From Cordia subcordata (Eukaryota; Streptophyta; Magnoliopsida; Boraginales; Cordiaceae): 64,000 bases of DNA. Shown here one piece after another: positions 37,737 through 50,620 of this stretch. The notes below the pieces were generated by a model. That model did no database searches and was not told where the DNA came from. It was given only the letters and a program-made list of their open reading frames with translations. Every line of letters starts with the position of its first letter. The stretch's first letter is position 1. The position numbers were made by a program, and so were the translations under genes. The DNA is taken from assembly GCA_028554755.1 (NCBI GenBank), contig JAPTOF010000005.1, forward strand, positions 12,560,001 to 12,624,000. Reading direction: 5' to 3'.

Positions 37737-38138
37737 GGGCAAATTTTATGATTGGTCCTTTTTGTGACAAAAAGTGTTATTTAAGTCCTTATTGTGTTAC
37801 AAGTGATTCACTTGGTCCTGGTAGTTTTTGAAGTATGTCGATTTGATCCTTATTATTTTAAAAGTGATTTATTTGATTCTTAATATTTATAAAAAGTGTC
37901 AAATTCGTCTCTATTTTGGCCTTCAAAAGTGGTAATGTGGCCAAAAGGGGACAATTAATGAGGATGGAATTGATACTTTTTATGAACATGGAGGATCAAA
38001 TACGGTTAGTTTTGAAACATTAGGGACTAAATTGATATTCTGTACAAATATTAAGTACTAAGTGGGTTATTTTTAAAATAATAATGAGTAAAATGACACT
38101 TTTTATAAATAAAAGGCATTATTTGTGGAATTTTCGTC
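37737..38138. mobile_element. Foldback element related to the one at 17813-18686
   Basis: The left half repeats units such as TTTGGTCCT / AAGTCCTTATT, and the right half repeats the opposite orientation (AGGGACTAAATTGA, GGATCAAATA). The ends (GGGCAAATTTTATGATTGG and the complement of CAAATAATGCC..CGTC) are imperfectly inverted. No clear target duplication remains. Confidence 0.5.
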
Positions 38139-39196
38139 TAAAAGTATGAAATGCCGGACAATGTGTTATGGAAGCAATGCCGGTTGTTGGAGGTTTAGCA
38201 CTCTTTAAGTCTCGCTCATGAGTCTCTACATTTGTCGTGCTTTAGAGCTGCCTGGTTGGGCTCATGCGATTGGTGTGTTTTATTTTGTTTTTAGTTCTTC
38301 ATTGTACATGACCAGAAAATTGTTTCTTCTTTTTGGGCCCAACTGATTTTATTGGGCCTATTTTTCACAGATCGTGTTAGTTTAATATAAATAATTTTCA
38401 TGGGCCAAAAAATAAAAGGCTATCCACACAAGACATATATTCCAACATTCTCAATTGCAGAAATATACCGAATTATTCTATAAAAAGCAACCCTCCTTAT
38501 TGTATTGTTATGATATAAAAATAAAAATTGAATACTGATGAATTGATCATATGGTAATCATGAAATGATTTAAGCACTTTTATCGTCATCGAATTATTCT
38601 CGTAATATAACGTACATAATGAGAGAATCTGAATCTTTCAAAAGATGACTATTAATTACGGCTTATTTATTCTTATACGGATTAACATCATTATCGCAGC
38701 TACACTAATGAATCATTACTAGGTGATAATTCAAAAAGCAAATAACACTACATTTAAGTTGCGTAAAAGCAAAAGTAACTTCCAAACCCACCATGTCTGG
38801 TGGAAAACCAAAAAAGCATCATCAGTAGCAGTGAATATGCAACAAAAAAGTCCTGAATTGATGATAATGACATTATGCAATTGATGTGCACTAAAAGATG
38901 TGGTCCTTTTTTCCCTCCATTTGTGCTTTTTTTTTTTTTTTCTCCATTTGTAGTTGAATTTTTAGGAGAAATACCTCATTTGTAACTCTAATTGCAACTC
39001 GTTAAATGTGTGTGACTGTGGACCTTGTGGCTATGCTACAATTTTAAATTGTTCAAAATAGAAGGATTCACACGTGGATTTTGGAGGAGGAAACCTATGA
39101 TATTGAAGTAGGTCGTCATTACAAGTGTGAATCTAGTTAATGGTTTTAGTTTGTCGCCCATTTCTGCAATGAAATGTTGAGAAAAATAGAGATTTA

Positions 39197-39543
39197 AGGT
39201 TCGTTTTGATCGATTTTTTTAAAAATATATTTTTTAAAGCTCTTGAAAAAGTTCTTTTTGAGAAATTAAAAAATTTGATTCTTAAAAAAAAACTGAAACT
39301 TGAGTTCATCTTTTTAAAGTTTCAGCTTTTTTTTAAAGTCAATTATTGCCAGCAATTATTTTTTGTCACTATATTCATAATTTTAAAATTTCAATATTAC
39401 TCTCAAAATAACTAAAAATTCAACTCCTAAAATATTAGGTCAAACAATGAATTGTTTTTATTCAATAGCACTTTTAACTAAACTCTACTGCTAAAAATTC
39501 TATAGCTCAACAATTAAAATCTCATAATTAGGCCAAATGAGCC
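39197..39543. mobile_element. MITE, family C
   Basis: The ends GGTTCGTTTTGATC and GGCCAAATGAGCC are imperfect inverted repeats next to TTA-like trinucleotides. The interior contains the family phrase GAGAAATTAAAAAATTTGATT also seen, in variants, at 40415-40545 and 42106-42338. Confidence 0.5.
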
Positions 39544-40089
39544 TTAGAGTCTGTTGTTGCTGATAGATATGATTCTTTCTCTCTCTCTTTCTCTCTCTTT
39601 TTTTTTTTTTTTAAGACATGATTTTTTTTTTTCAAAAAAAGTGTTTTTATAATTCTATGAGAAGCTTGTGTTTGGTCGAGTTTAAATTCTTTGATGACCG
39701 TTTTCGCTTAATCACAACATATGTAGAATGTCAAATAGTAAAAATTATCAAATCCTATATATATATTTGGTCGAATCAAATCCTATATCGATACCTGCAA
39801 GACATGTAAGTCAACCTATAACCCCAACAACAACAAATGAAACAAAGTCATCTTTCTCAGTAGTTATTGTCTTGTTCTTGCAACTAATTAGGCACAACAA
39901 CTTCATCCCTATCCATCTCTCTTGCCATTGGGGTTTAATTAAGTGTCCAACTAATAAACAACAATATCAATTAATTGCTAATGATACCTATGGTTCCTTG
40001 TCTTTTTCTATTATCTTCGACATTTGTCATAAAAGATTTTGGTAGGTCAAATTATTTTCTTCGAACGAAGATTTACTATTGTTCCAACC

Positions 40090-40330
40090 ACATCTATGTC
40101 ACAAAAACCAAGTGATAGAATTCATTCTTGAACAAGTTTGACATGGATGATGCAAAGCCTATTAGTACACCTGATTTTGGCTCAACAATAACTTTTAGAG
40201 ATGGTGACTTAACTCTGTGATTCTATGGAGTTGAAACTGTTGGTTGGTGCCTTGCAATACCTAATCGTGACATGCGGAATATTTTTTTCTTATGCTATCA
40301 ACTCAATGTTGGCTCGACCAATTTCCATGA
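40090..40330 (+). pseudogene. Copia-type retrotransposon polyprotein remnant
   Basis: One reading phase gives IYVTKTK, then two stops, then FLNKFDMDDAKPISTP. Slightly further on, another frame gives LVGALQYLIVTCGIFFSYAINSM. These match, in order, the end of the Ty1/Copia reverse transcriptase (usual YIxxLLKKFxMxxxKPxSTP) and the linker before RNase H (LVGALQYLTxTRPDIxYxVN). Stops and frame changes show it is dead. No LTRs were recognised around it. Confidence 0.6.
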
Positions 40331-40414
40331 TTCTGAGTTGGTCAAACCTATAGCAATCCACACAACATGTCCCTACACCAGACTAGACAGTCTAAGCCTG
40401 TTCCACTTGACTTG

Positions 40415-40534
40415 AGCTTGTTTGGATTGACTTTTTTTTTTAAAAATTTTTTCAGAAAAAGTGTTTTTTTTTGAGAAGTTAAAATTTTTGACTTTTAAAA
40501 AAAGCTGAATTTATATTTTTTCAAAGTTTTAGTG

Positions 40535-40545
<11 letters not shown>
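40415..40545. mobile_element. MITE, family C, truncated copy
   Basis: Starts GAGCTTGTTTGGATTGAC and shares the internal TTTTGAGAAGTTAAAATTTT block with the copies at 39197 and 42106. It runs into a GT microsatellite and poly(T) near 40533-40565, and the right end is not recognisable. Confidence 0.4.
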
Positions 40546-40565
<20 letters not shown>

Positions 40566-41240
40566 CCAATTAAACAAACTAAATACTTTCTAAGACTAAG
40601 AAACAAGTTACTACCTCATGAGCTAGCTCATTTTGCATTATGATTTTCAAAAGTTATTGATTGCGGATTTGGACCTCTATAACTGGCTAGAGAAAGCAAA
40701 CAAAATGAACAATCTTGAGTTCATATGTAGTGGGGCCAGAATGTTGCAGATCAGGAGTATCTTTGGGGAAAAGATTGCCAGAATAGGCTCAACCGCATAG
40801 CTACACCACACGTAAACAACTAAACAAGCCAAGCTGTATAGATTACACTCATGCAAACAGAACTTTTTATTGGGAATGGCGCGGTGTGTCGACGATTCAT
40901 TGAACATTAAGAAAAGACGCCCGTGAATGCGTTATGGTGCCCTGTTTCCCTTGTGAATTGGCTGATTTTGATTGAGTTGTAAAAGCATCGCTTGCATACA
41001 CGTTTGCCTTGCACAAAAGTTATACATAGTCACATGAATCTTCTGCTAGCCTCATCTATTCTCTCTCTCTTTCATTCTTTTTGTTTTCAACGTATTAAGA
41101 GTATTATTATATATAACTCGTTTAGTCTTTTATGATCCTTTCTTGTTTAATAAAGCTTCTGCCGTGAGAACAAGAGTGAAATATAAAGTGATGAAAGGAT
41201 GACATAAAACATTACTTGTTAATTTTATTTCTTTTTTAAA

Positions 41241-41470
41241 CTCTATTTGTTTTGTGGAAAATAACTTGTTTTGAAAAATATTTTTCACGGAAAACTTTTT
41301 CTCAGAAAATGTTTTCTTAAACAATAGCACCTAAGAAAAGGAAAACATTCTTTAGGCAAATCAATATGTTTTTTTTTTTTACCAGAAAAATATTATCTTT
41401 TGACTTTTCTATTTTTAATGGCCAAACACAAAAAAAATGCAGAACGTTTTCTGAGAAACAAATAGAGCCG
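41241..41470. mobile_element. MITE, family B, TAA target duplication
   Basis: A 230-bp element with ends CTCTATTTGTTTTGTGG and the complement of AACAAATAGAG, flanked on both sides by TAA (41238-41240 and 41471-41473). A longer family member lies at 47232-47595. TWA target sites suggest PIF/Harbinger. Confidence 0.65.
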
Positions 41471-42105
41471 TAACTGCTTGTCAACTTCTTTTTGCAGTTT
41501 GCTGCATGATGCGTCTTGCTACTTCAACTAAAATCTAATGATAGTAGACTTGAACATCATGACTGATTCATCATTCATGTAAAGGAAAAAAGTAAAAAGG
41601 AAAGAGAATATAATGATTTACTTTAATGAATATATATAATAGTAAAATCAACAACCCCAGTTTCATTTTGGTAGTCATCATGAACGCGAAATTATTAGTT
41701 GGTTGAAGCCAATTTCGGGAAGGCAGCTTCCTCAAAAATATAATTAATAAAAATCTGTAAGTCCTTATTTAGTAGAAAATAATGATAAGTAAAATTATTT
41801 ATAAGTTTGTATTGTGGCTTCAACTAATAATTCGAGTTCATCATTTTAGACTAGTAATTTTAAAGCCTAAACAATTATTTTTCAAACCTACCATGTTAGT
41901 TAATAATTCACTTTGGGTGTCTGGGTAGGGGTTTGGAGAATGACAAGATTATATTTAGAGTCAATTACTAATCAGATGTGCAGTTGAACGTCGTGAGAGA
42001 TAGAATGCTAAATTGAAAAGGAAGTGGGAAGCGTAGGACTTATCTCTAAAATTACATATTGCCTAGTTGTTTTTGAGTGTGCATATAAGCCCCTACAATA
42101 GTATT

Positions 42106-42338
42106 AATGACTTGTTTAGATTGACTTTTTTCAAAAGTATCTTTATTCTAAAATGTTTTAGCGTAGTATTATTTTGAGAAATTAAAATTTATAATTTTTG
42201 AAGAAAAATTGAAATTAATTTTTTTCAGAGTTATAAAATTTTTAAAATTTAATTTAAATACTCATTATAAAAAGATATGTTTTTCTAGGAAAAGTGTGCA
42301 TTTTTTCATGAAAAGAAGGCAAATCCAAACTGGCCCTG
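42106..42338. mobile_element. MITE, family C
   Basis: The left end (CTTGTTTAGATTGACTTTTT) pairs with the complement of the right end (CAGTTTGGATTTGCC). The interior repeats the GAGAAATTAAAATT block of the family. Exact limits are approximate. Confidence 0.5.
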
Positions 42339-42445
42339 AACTACTTTTTGGTGTTGCCGAACAAACCTAAATATTATGCGATTAAGAAATAATTTAGGTC
42401 AATCATAAAAATATTTACTTTTAACTATTCAAACAATATATTAAT

Positions 42446-43327
42446 GGCTAAAATGTATTAGACCCCCTTATAGTCTATCATAAGTGTACAAAATTCCTTG
42501 TGTTGCCAGAAGTCCCATAACAAACCTCTTCGGTGAATAAAAGTTTCAAGCGTACCCCTACCATTTACATTTTCCTAATGGTATTAAAAATTTACTGTAA
42601 AAAGACATTAATAGTCGTACATACTCATTCAATTTTCTTAGTCTTATTTCTTTGGTCCTATTAGCAAATTTTTTGAAACAACACAATGATTTTTTGGAGT
42701 TTTTATGGCATTATGTAATGTAATATTTTCGCGCATCACAGTTGCATCTCGGTGTTATTATGGAATTCTTTAAAACATGCTTGAACTTGTCATCAAATAT
42801 GTAATTAATACTGTTAGCTCCAAGTAAATGGATGGATTTTTTGGAATTGTTATGGCACAATTTCAAAATATTTTCGCACATAACAGTACGATTTTGCGAA
42901 TTTTAGCCTATAAGTTTTATTCTTCAGAAAAGCTATCCATTTTAATTTGTAAATTGAGATGATGGGTGTAGTTGCAAATGCGCGATTTGATTATATACAA
43001 AGAATAAAGGGTTTTAATTTTAGTGACGCATAAGATATGAAATCAATTAGGCTTAAGTTGAGAAAAGTTAATTTCTCAAGTGGATTTTGCTGATAAAAAT
43101 TTGCTAATAGTACCAAGAGAAGTAGGACTAAGAAAATTGAATGAAGAGCTAAAGCTATTAATGTCTTTTTATTATAAATTTTTAATACCGTTAGGAGAGT
43201 ATAGACTATAGGGAGTGCATATGAAACTTGTACTCATTACAGAGACTTATTATAGGACCTTTGGCATTACAGAAAGATTTTGTGTACTTATGATAGACTA
43301 CACGAGAGTTTGGTGCATTTTACCCTC
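42446..43327. mobile_element. Long-TIR foldback (MULE-like) element, 882 bp
   Basis: The two ends are inverted repeats of about 230 bp each (roughly 42446-42675 and 43095-43327), diverged but alignable over their whole length. Both arms carry TAGTCTATCATAAGT, GGTATTAAAAATTTA, AAAGACATTAATAG and TTCAATTTTCTTAGTC. The element is flanked by TATTAAT on both sides (42439-42445 and 43328-43334), so the target duplication is 7 bp or slightly longer. There is no ORF. Long terminal arms with a 7-9 bp target duplication fit a non-autonomous Mutator-like element. Confidence 0.8.
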
Positions 43328-44369
43328 TATTAATCTCTTTTATAGAAATAATCTAAAATTCTCAACTTGGATAATGACAAAAGTAGAATGAGATCACAAA
43401 ATCACCATCACAAAGATAGATTGATTACTACCCAATTAAAAATATATATACAAGCTATACATTTTGCAAGATTTGCTAACTAGTTGTGATATTATTTTAT
43501 TATATTGAAGTGGATATGAAACACTGGTGGTTGGAAATCATGATTGACTATTATAATAATAAATGCAAAGAATGGATATCCATCCCTAAATCCAACAGAT
43601 GAAAAGCGAGATGGGGTGCAGCACGTTTCGTGTCCCCCTTCGGACGCATTTTATAAGAAACGGCCAATAGGCCATGCAGCTCTTGTCTGTTGCTCATCTT
43701 TTACCCACTGCTCTTTATTATTATTAGTTGTTGAACGATTACGATTTCTTTTCTAATTTGGTGGGGCTATAATTGCAGGCAGAGACTTAAGCCACCTTAT
43801 CTTAGTAGTAGCTTATAAATTTATATTTATTTTTGCTCCCCGGAGGGTTTGGCTGAATGATAGGGGAGAGTTATATATATATAATATGATATTTCATAAT
43901 TAAGTGGGGCTCATTTTTTTTTTCCCTTCACCCTCACCTCCAACTCAACTTTGTCTTTTATGCAATTCAAACTAGGTCATCACTGTTGAGTGAAGTCTCA
44001 ACTGCTTGAAATACTTCTTAGACCTTGTTCAAGGTGTTATGAAAATAATTATAAAATAAAAAAGATATAAAAACAATAGAAATAAACACAAACAATATGA
44101 GGGAAAAAAGAGTATTTTATTGCTTCTTATAATTAATACAATTTTTACATTGCAGAGAGCTCTATTTATAGGAACAATATAAGAGTAACTATATAGAGAT
44201 AGAAATTGTTTCGGGCTTAGAACACATAACTATTCGACTTCATCATATGAGAGTCCAAATGATCATAAGTTATATTTAATGTTTGGATAATAATAAACCA
44301 GCCCCAAAGTGAATATTCATAATATAATAATTTCACATAATGCTCCTTTGTATATTCATTTCATAAGAA

Positions 44370-44530
44370 TATGTCAAAAACCTAAGAAAAAAACCCATTG
44401 GGAACAAAATTAAAACTAGTGAAAGAAAAATGTATAATATTCTTATTATACTCTTCAAACAATCTCATTAAAAACGTTGGTAAGAAAACTCGATGAGACA
44501 AAACCAAACTTTGGAAAAAATAGTATAGTG
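44370..44530. repeat. Retroelement-type non-coding repeat fragment
   Basis: The text AAACCCATTGGGAAC, later CTCATTAAAAACGTTGGT and CGATGAGACAAAACC, resembles a non-coding repeat I remember from many plant genomes, probably from an LTR retrotransposon. The family is not identified and the limits are unclear; the surrounding 44000-46450 may belong to the same old insertion. Confidence 0.3.
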
Positions 44531-46495
44531 CTTATTCATTTTCCCCTCATATCGGTATATCAAGAAATCTCTTAGAATATATATTAACATTGTAGTTTCC
44601 CAAATACTATTTTAGGTGATACCACTTTAAATCAACTTGCTAAGTTTTCATTTGAAAGAAAACTTGATGAACTTATATTTTACCTTCCTTCAGGAGTTCA
44701 TGTATAAAAAGAATTTTAATATGATATGTTAAGTCCAATCCTCCCTTACTCAAATAATATATATAATAGCATTCACTTGTTAAGTAATACATTCACATGC
44801 TTTGATGAAGTAACAGTAATAATTAGCATTCACAAGCATTTATATGTAATAATTCTAGGATATATAAAAAACTATGTTACTCATTATGAGTCAAAGTAAT
44901 ACTTAACAATTATCATGCTCAATCAACTTTGGTTATGAGTGTCCTCATAGATGTCATATCAATCATTCATAATTATAATGAAATTTATGTATAACACCTC
45001 CAATGTCTTTCTATTAATATGAAACAATGTCTTGAAAATAAAATAAGAAATAATGGTGTTGACAGACATAATATAGCATGACATATTAATAAATAAATGA
45101 CATACATTGTGGTATAACACTTTAGGACCAATAGTTTTTTTTATTATCTTTAAAGGATCAAAATGGTTCATCTATATCAAACTATTGAGACACTCAAAAT
45201 ATGAGTATTTTAGCCTTTAAATTGTTAGATGAGTAATATTACATCTGAATAATACTCGAACTTCATGTCAGGTCAAAATATTATCTCAAAATTTCATATA
45301 AATACATGGCTGAGAGCTTAGCATGAATTCTTCTGATATATGTTTCTTTATATACACACACGAGTTATTATGCACTTTCTTTTGGAAAATTTGCACTATG
45401 AAATATGTTTTTAATTTTCTAAATTCTTTAAATCACACAGAGATCTATATAATTCATTGGAATATGTTTCCTATGAGATTTTATGGTTCAACCATGTTTA
45501 ATCCTTTAGAGACATATATATGAAAATAACAATTATGAAGTAAATACATATAAGTTGTTGCCATATTAATAAGATGCATATGAAATACTCTAAAAATTGT
45601 TAGGTTAATTAAATATAATTGCATCCATCATATGAAATTATATTTCATAATTAATTCCAAGTCTTTAATGGTTGAATTAAATAAGAAAAGAGTAAGATAA
45701 ATCAAAGTATAACCACCAAACATATTTTCTGACAATATTTAGCGGTCTAAGGTTTAGACAACTATATGGCACATTCCTTTGAAGTTTTCAAACAAATATG
45801 GGACTGATTTCTAGAATATTCTTTTTCATTCCAATATGTATTGACCAATAAGGGTTAAAGAAACTTAGATATGCCTAGATTGCATCTTTTTATTTTTGGC
45901 CAGATATATTTGTGTTGACATTTTTAAACAATTTCACTTTGAGATCCTTGTATTTTTATTATATAGTAACTATTGGATATGCAAATATTTGATCATGTTC
46001 ATTTTTTCTTTTCGGTTCCACCCTTTTTAGTGGTAATATAACTAAGTCATAACTCTTATTCTCAATAATTTTAATAATTTCGTATTTAGGTACTTGATAC
46101 TCACTGATAGTAAGATTTTTCTTAGTTATAAATATTTTAAAATACCAACTTGCTTATTTTGCTCCTTTATTATTGAAGTCGATGAGTTTACTGCACTTTC
46201 AGCATGTAGTAAACATCTTTTATAATGTATTTGTCTATTGAGATATCAACTCAAATAGGAGCATTTAAAGCTAGAGATGTGACTGGACCACCTTCCCCGT
46301 ATTAACAAATGCATCTTTGTAATTTCATGCAGATAAATAGTTTTTTAAACTTTCAATTTTTATCGATTTATGTGAGAATCAAATGCAGTCTATAAAAAGT
46401 TTAGTTTTTTCACCTTTTATTTTTTCTCCCTAATGTTGAGAATATTATTTCATTGATCTCATATCCAAATTTGTGAAAGACAATATTCCCTTTTA

Positions 46496-46867
46496 GAGGG
46501 TATTTGGCTTTACTTTCTTAAGTTGCTTATAAGCAATTAATGATAAATAAATAAAAAAAATTTGGATAAAAGGTGCTTATAAGTTGTTGACATGTTTGGT
46601 AAATATGTACTTATAAGTAGTATTATTTGTTAAAATAACTAAAAAGGACCTATTAAAGTAGAAGAGTGTTGCTTTTTTTTTTTCACTTTTAAAGGGTAGA
46701 GTAGTCCTTTTATTGGTCAAACCACCATACTTATATGTAAGTAAAAAAGAAAGTTGTGGGAGACGGTGTTACATTGTTACTCAGATAAAACTTGCTTATA
46801 AGTAATTTTTTTCCAAATACTTAAATTTTCTTTTTTGACTCGCTTATAAGCAAAGCCAAATACCCTC
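46496..46867. mobile_element. MITE, family A, intact ends, TTA target duplication
   Basis: A 372-bp element beginning GAGGGTATTTGGCTTT and ending AAAGCCAAATACCCTC, a perfect 16-bp inverted repeat. It is flanked by TTA at 46493-46495 and 46868-46870. The interior shares CTTATAAG palindromes with the copies at 17165 and 17568. The TTA duplication and ends fit a PIF/Harbinger (Tourist-like) MITE. Confidence 0.85.
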
Positions 46868-47231
46868 TTAATTTGACCATAAATTGAAATATATTTTCAA
46901 GAAAACTATAGGGAAATTTTAGTGTAGTTTTACATTATTACTAGCTTTTTATGAAAAGCCTCCCTCCAAAGTCTTATTAAAGCCCATTCAACACTTGAAG
47001 TATCAAATCTCAAACAAACTATCTGTTCAATCCTCTCTAATCATTCCTATCAATATTTCGACTAGTCATAGTTCTAACATTCTTTTTATGTACCTTGCCT
47101 TGTCTCATATTCGTGTCTACCCATTTTGATAATTGATTTTGAGAGTCAGAATGGTGCCCATTTCATCTTGGCTTTGACTGCACTCGACGAGATATGTATC
47201 TTATACGCTTACCTACTTTCTTCGATAATTA

Positions 47232-47595
47232 GGCTCTGTTTGTTTTGTGAGAAATAACTTTTTTTGAAAAATATTTTCTATGAAAAATGTTTTTCTAGAA
47301 GTGTTTTCCTAAGAAAATATTTTTTTGCTTATTTGGTTATCGCAATAAAAATTAATTTGAAAAACATGTTATAATAACACCAAAAAATGTATGTAAGTGT
47401 GTTGGTGGGGGATGCCGGGGGAGAATCCGATAAGTGTATAGAAAATGTTTTCTCATTTTGAAGAAAGGAAAATATTTTTTTAGGAAAAACACCTTATTTT
47501 TCATTGACCAAGAAATTTTTTTTGTTGATTTTTTCATTTTTAACAACCAAATATCCAAAAATACTGAAAACATTTTCTACAAAACAAACGGAGTC
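47232..47595. mobile_element. MITE, family B, TTA target duplication
   Basis: A 364-bp element starting GGCTCTGTTTGTTTTGT, with the right end the near-complement (ACAAAACAAACGGAGTC). It is flanked by TTA on both sides (47229-47231 and 47596-47598). It shares ends with the 230-bp copy at 41241. Confidence 0.75.
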
Positions 47596-48538
47596 TTAAT
47601 ATAAATATCAGAATGTCTCGAGTCATTCTAAAATTCACTTCAAACTCTCTACCATCCGATTGTCTAAACTACTATTGACCATCCAATTTGGACCCAAAAT
47701 TCCTGTATCTCAAACTTTGGTTATAAATTTTTTGGTCAATATTTACAATATTTGTCAAAGTAGTGTCAAAATGCTAATAGCTGCCATGTACATAAATTCA
47801 AATTATTTGACATAGACAATATATTCAACGAGTTAGCCAAACCATAAAGAGGACGAAGTTGTAGTAAAGAAACATGAAATTAGGTCAAAGAGGCATGGTG
47901 GGTGTAAATGGATAAGAAGCATCTCTAATATTATTATTAAGTGAATTATCATGTCCATAAATCCCACACTCCATTCAATATGTGAGGACCATATATAGTG
48001 TGAACAATTACTAAATGCTTCAAATGCCATACATTGATGAGGAAGCATCTTTAAATATTCCCACCTAGATCCTTGAAAAACAAAAGAAACGAAGGCCTTT
48101 TTTGTCTTCTAAAAAAATTTTATGTAAAAAAATAAAATAAAATATCATATTTATGAAGATTTTTTTTTAAAAAAAAATTGAAGACAGAATTATTTTTGAA
48201 AAATTTTTCAAATTTAAAAGGGTAGTGAAAAATAACTCTAGGTTATTTTCAAAATTTTATTTAATAAATTCAAAGAATTTTCTAACAATCCTCCATTTAG
48301 AAATATGCTTAAAAGTCCATAACTTGAAGTAGATCCTTGGTTATATTCTTCTTATTATTTTTTTTTACCCTTTACTGATTTTTTTCCCCTTTTGACTTCA
48401 TCTAATGCTTAATTTCAGCCCTCACCTATCTCAACGTATAATTATGTGTTTAATAAAATTTAGCATGATAGTTAATAATAATGAAGAAAAAGTAACGATA
48501 AATTATTAATGGCAACAAATAATACGGGTATAGACACG

Positions 48539-48587
48539 ACACACACACACACACACACTCTCTCTCTCTCTCTCTCACACACACACT
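48539..48587. repeat. Compound microsatellite (AC)n(TC)n(AC)n
   Basis: Three consecutive dinucleotide blocks: AC at about 48539-48559, TC to about 48577, then AC again. Confidence 0.95.
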
Positions 48588-50551
48588 CTTTTAAACGTGG
48601 AAAATGATTCTAAACTTTTAACGCAGTTTCTACTTTTATAAAAAAGATATTTGAACTTATTAACGATTAAATGCATTTTTTAGTTTTATAATATAGAAAC
48701 TTGTTTTTCATTTCCAATTGGTAAATATACAACGATTTTTGAGCTTTCTACTGAGAATAAGAACTTCAATGTTATTAAAAAAATAGAATTAAAAATAAAA
48801 AATTATTTTCTATGAGTAAATAAAGCTGAAATATTCACTTTTCTTCTTCATAAGTAGTTTTCCTTGATTGCACATTGATTTGATTCGATATCAATTGAAG
48901 AATCTCTTTTTAGTTATAGGATCAATTAGTATCAATCAGCATTAATTATAATTGAGGGCCCAGTCCATACAAGCTCATATATAAGTCATATTGCAGCTTA
49001 TAATTTAACACAATTCATAACAATCAAGCATAGTTCTTTCAATTTTGTACTTTTGTCTTCTCTTCTATTCATTTCAAGAAATCAAATGTGATTCAACAAT
49101 AGGAAAAGTGAAAACATGTCAAGCAAATCTATATAAATTAAAGTGAAAACTGAATTATATTGTTTACTAATTGGACCTTCCGCATCGGGTATAGATAGTC
49201 CTGTGGTTTTATATTTTCAGTGTGTTTTTTACGTGTAAGCAAGTTTTTTAATTATTAGTGTTGAAGAGTAATTAATAAAAATAAAATATATAAATTTAAA
49301 ATATTTTATCAAGTTTACTTTATGGTTGTGTTGATTTTGTAATCTTTCTTTTTCTTATGCTTGAAAAATCAATTTGGACATAACTATTTACGAGAGTCCA
49401 TAATTTACTTTATAATACTCCCTCTTATGTTAGCTTAAAGTGTTTGTTGGGGTAACTAATTGTTTTAGTATTTTCTATTACTATAACTTGACCACTTTTT
49501 GAAAATAACCGGAATTGATTTGCATATTTCGAAATAATAAAAATTAACTTAAAAAAGATTTATGACGACTTATTAAGATAATTTTCTCATTTTGTTAGTC
49601 TTAAATAATAATAAATAAAAACAAAGGCCACAAATTTAAAACTTATCATGCGTCATTTCTCAATCTCTTAAATTCTTATAATGTATAATTTTATTAAATC
49701 GTATATAAATTTGCGTGGTAAATGAAATTATAAAAACAAGAATTCTCTCTCAAACATCAATAGCGGAGAGAATAAAGCTCACAACTTTTTTTTTTTGGAT
49801 GAGCGGGTTTTGATGTGATGTTGGATATTACACAAATAATCATCATAGTTGCTTCAACGATAGGAAAAAATCAATGACATGCCCCAGAAAATCTGTATAA
49901 AGTGAGACCTGAATTATTGAATTGTAAATAATAATAATATCAATAAAAACCAGTACATTTAATTATTGGACCATCCCTGAGTTATTGTGCCAAAAATATT
50001 TTTATGTCTTTAGTCAATTAAAAATATTTTTTCTCTATTTTTAACTAAAATTTTTTGTTGGCCTTAAAATACTTTTTGATTAATTAATTTTTTAGTGTTA
50101 CAAAATATAAAAAATAACAAATAAAAAATATTTTGACTCTTTTTACTTATGCGACCAGCATAAAAATGATTTCTAGCAGTTTGGTAGGATAAATTGCTAC
50201 ACACCCCGGGACCCCCCACAATTCTTTAAAAATGTATTGAACTTTTATCTAGTACAAAATTTTTTTCGTAATTTTGTTGTGGTCACTAAAAATAAATATA
50301 TATCACGTCCATCTAAAAAAGATTATCATTTTTAAGTGATAGTTAGAAAATGAGAACATGCCCTAGTGGTCTTTAAAAATGTATTGGACCTTTCTGTAGT
50401 CTTCTCAAAGTACATCTATGCATTGAATAAATATCTATGTGCACCTTGGGTATGAAAAGCTTCTTGAATTTTATTTTATTTTTCTTGCGAAAGAAATTTT
50501 ACTAAGAAAAATTAAAAAAATGTCATGGGATCCAAATTGATGTACATGCAG

Positions 50552-50555
<4 letters not shown>

Positions 50556-50585
<30 letters not shown>
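50556..50585. repeat. (TA)n microsatellite
   Basis: About 15 TA dinucleotides followed by a short GTGTGT stretch, just before the 313-bp tandem duplication. Confidence 0.95.
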
Positions 50586-50586
<1 letters not shown>

Positions 50587-50620
50587 GTGTGTGTATGTAT
50601 AGGCTAAGACGATTGTGTAA

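Noticed and set aside
39728..40045. 105-codon plus-strand ORF before the Copia remnant
   Set aside because: No Copia motif or other domain could be recognised; composition is compatible with chance in AT-rich DNA.
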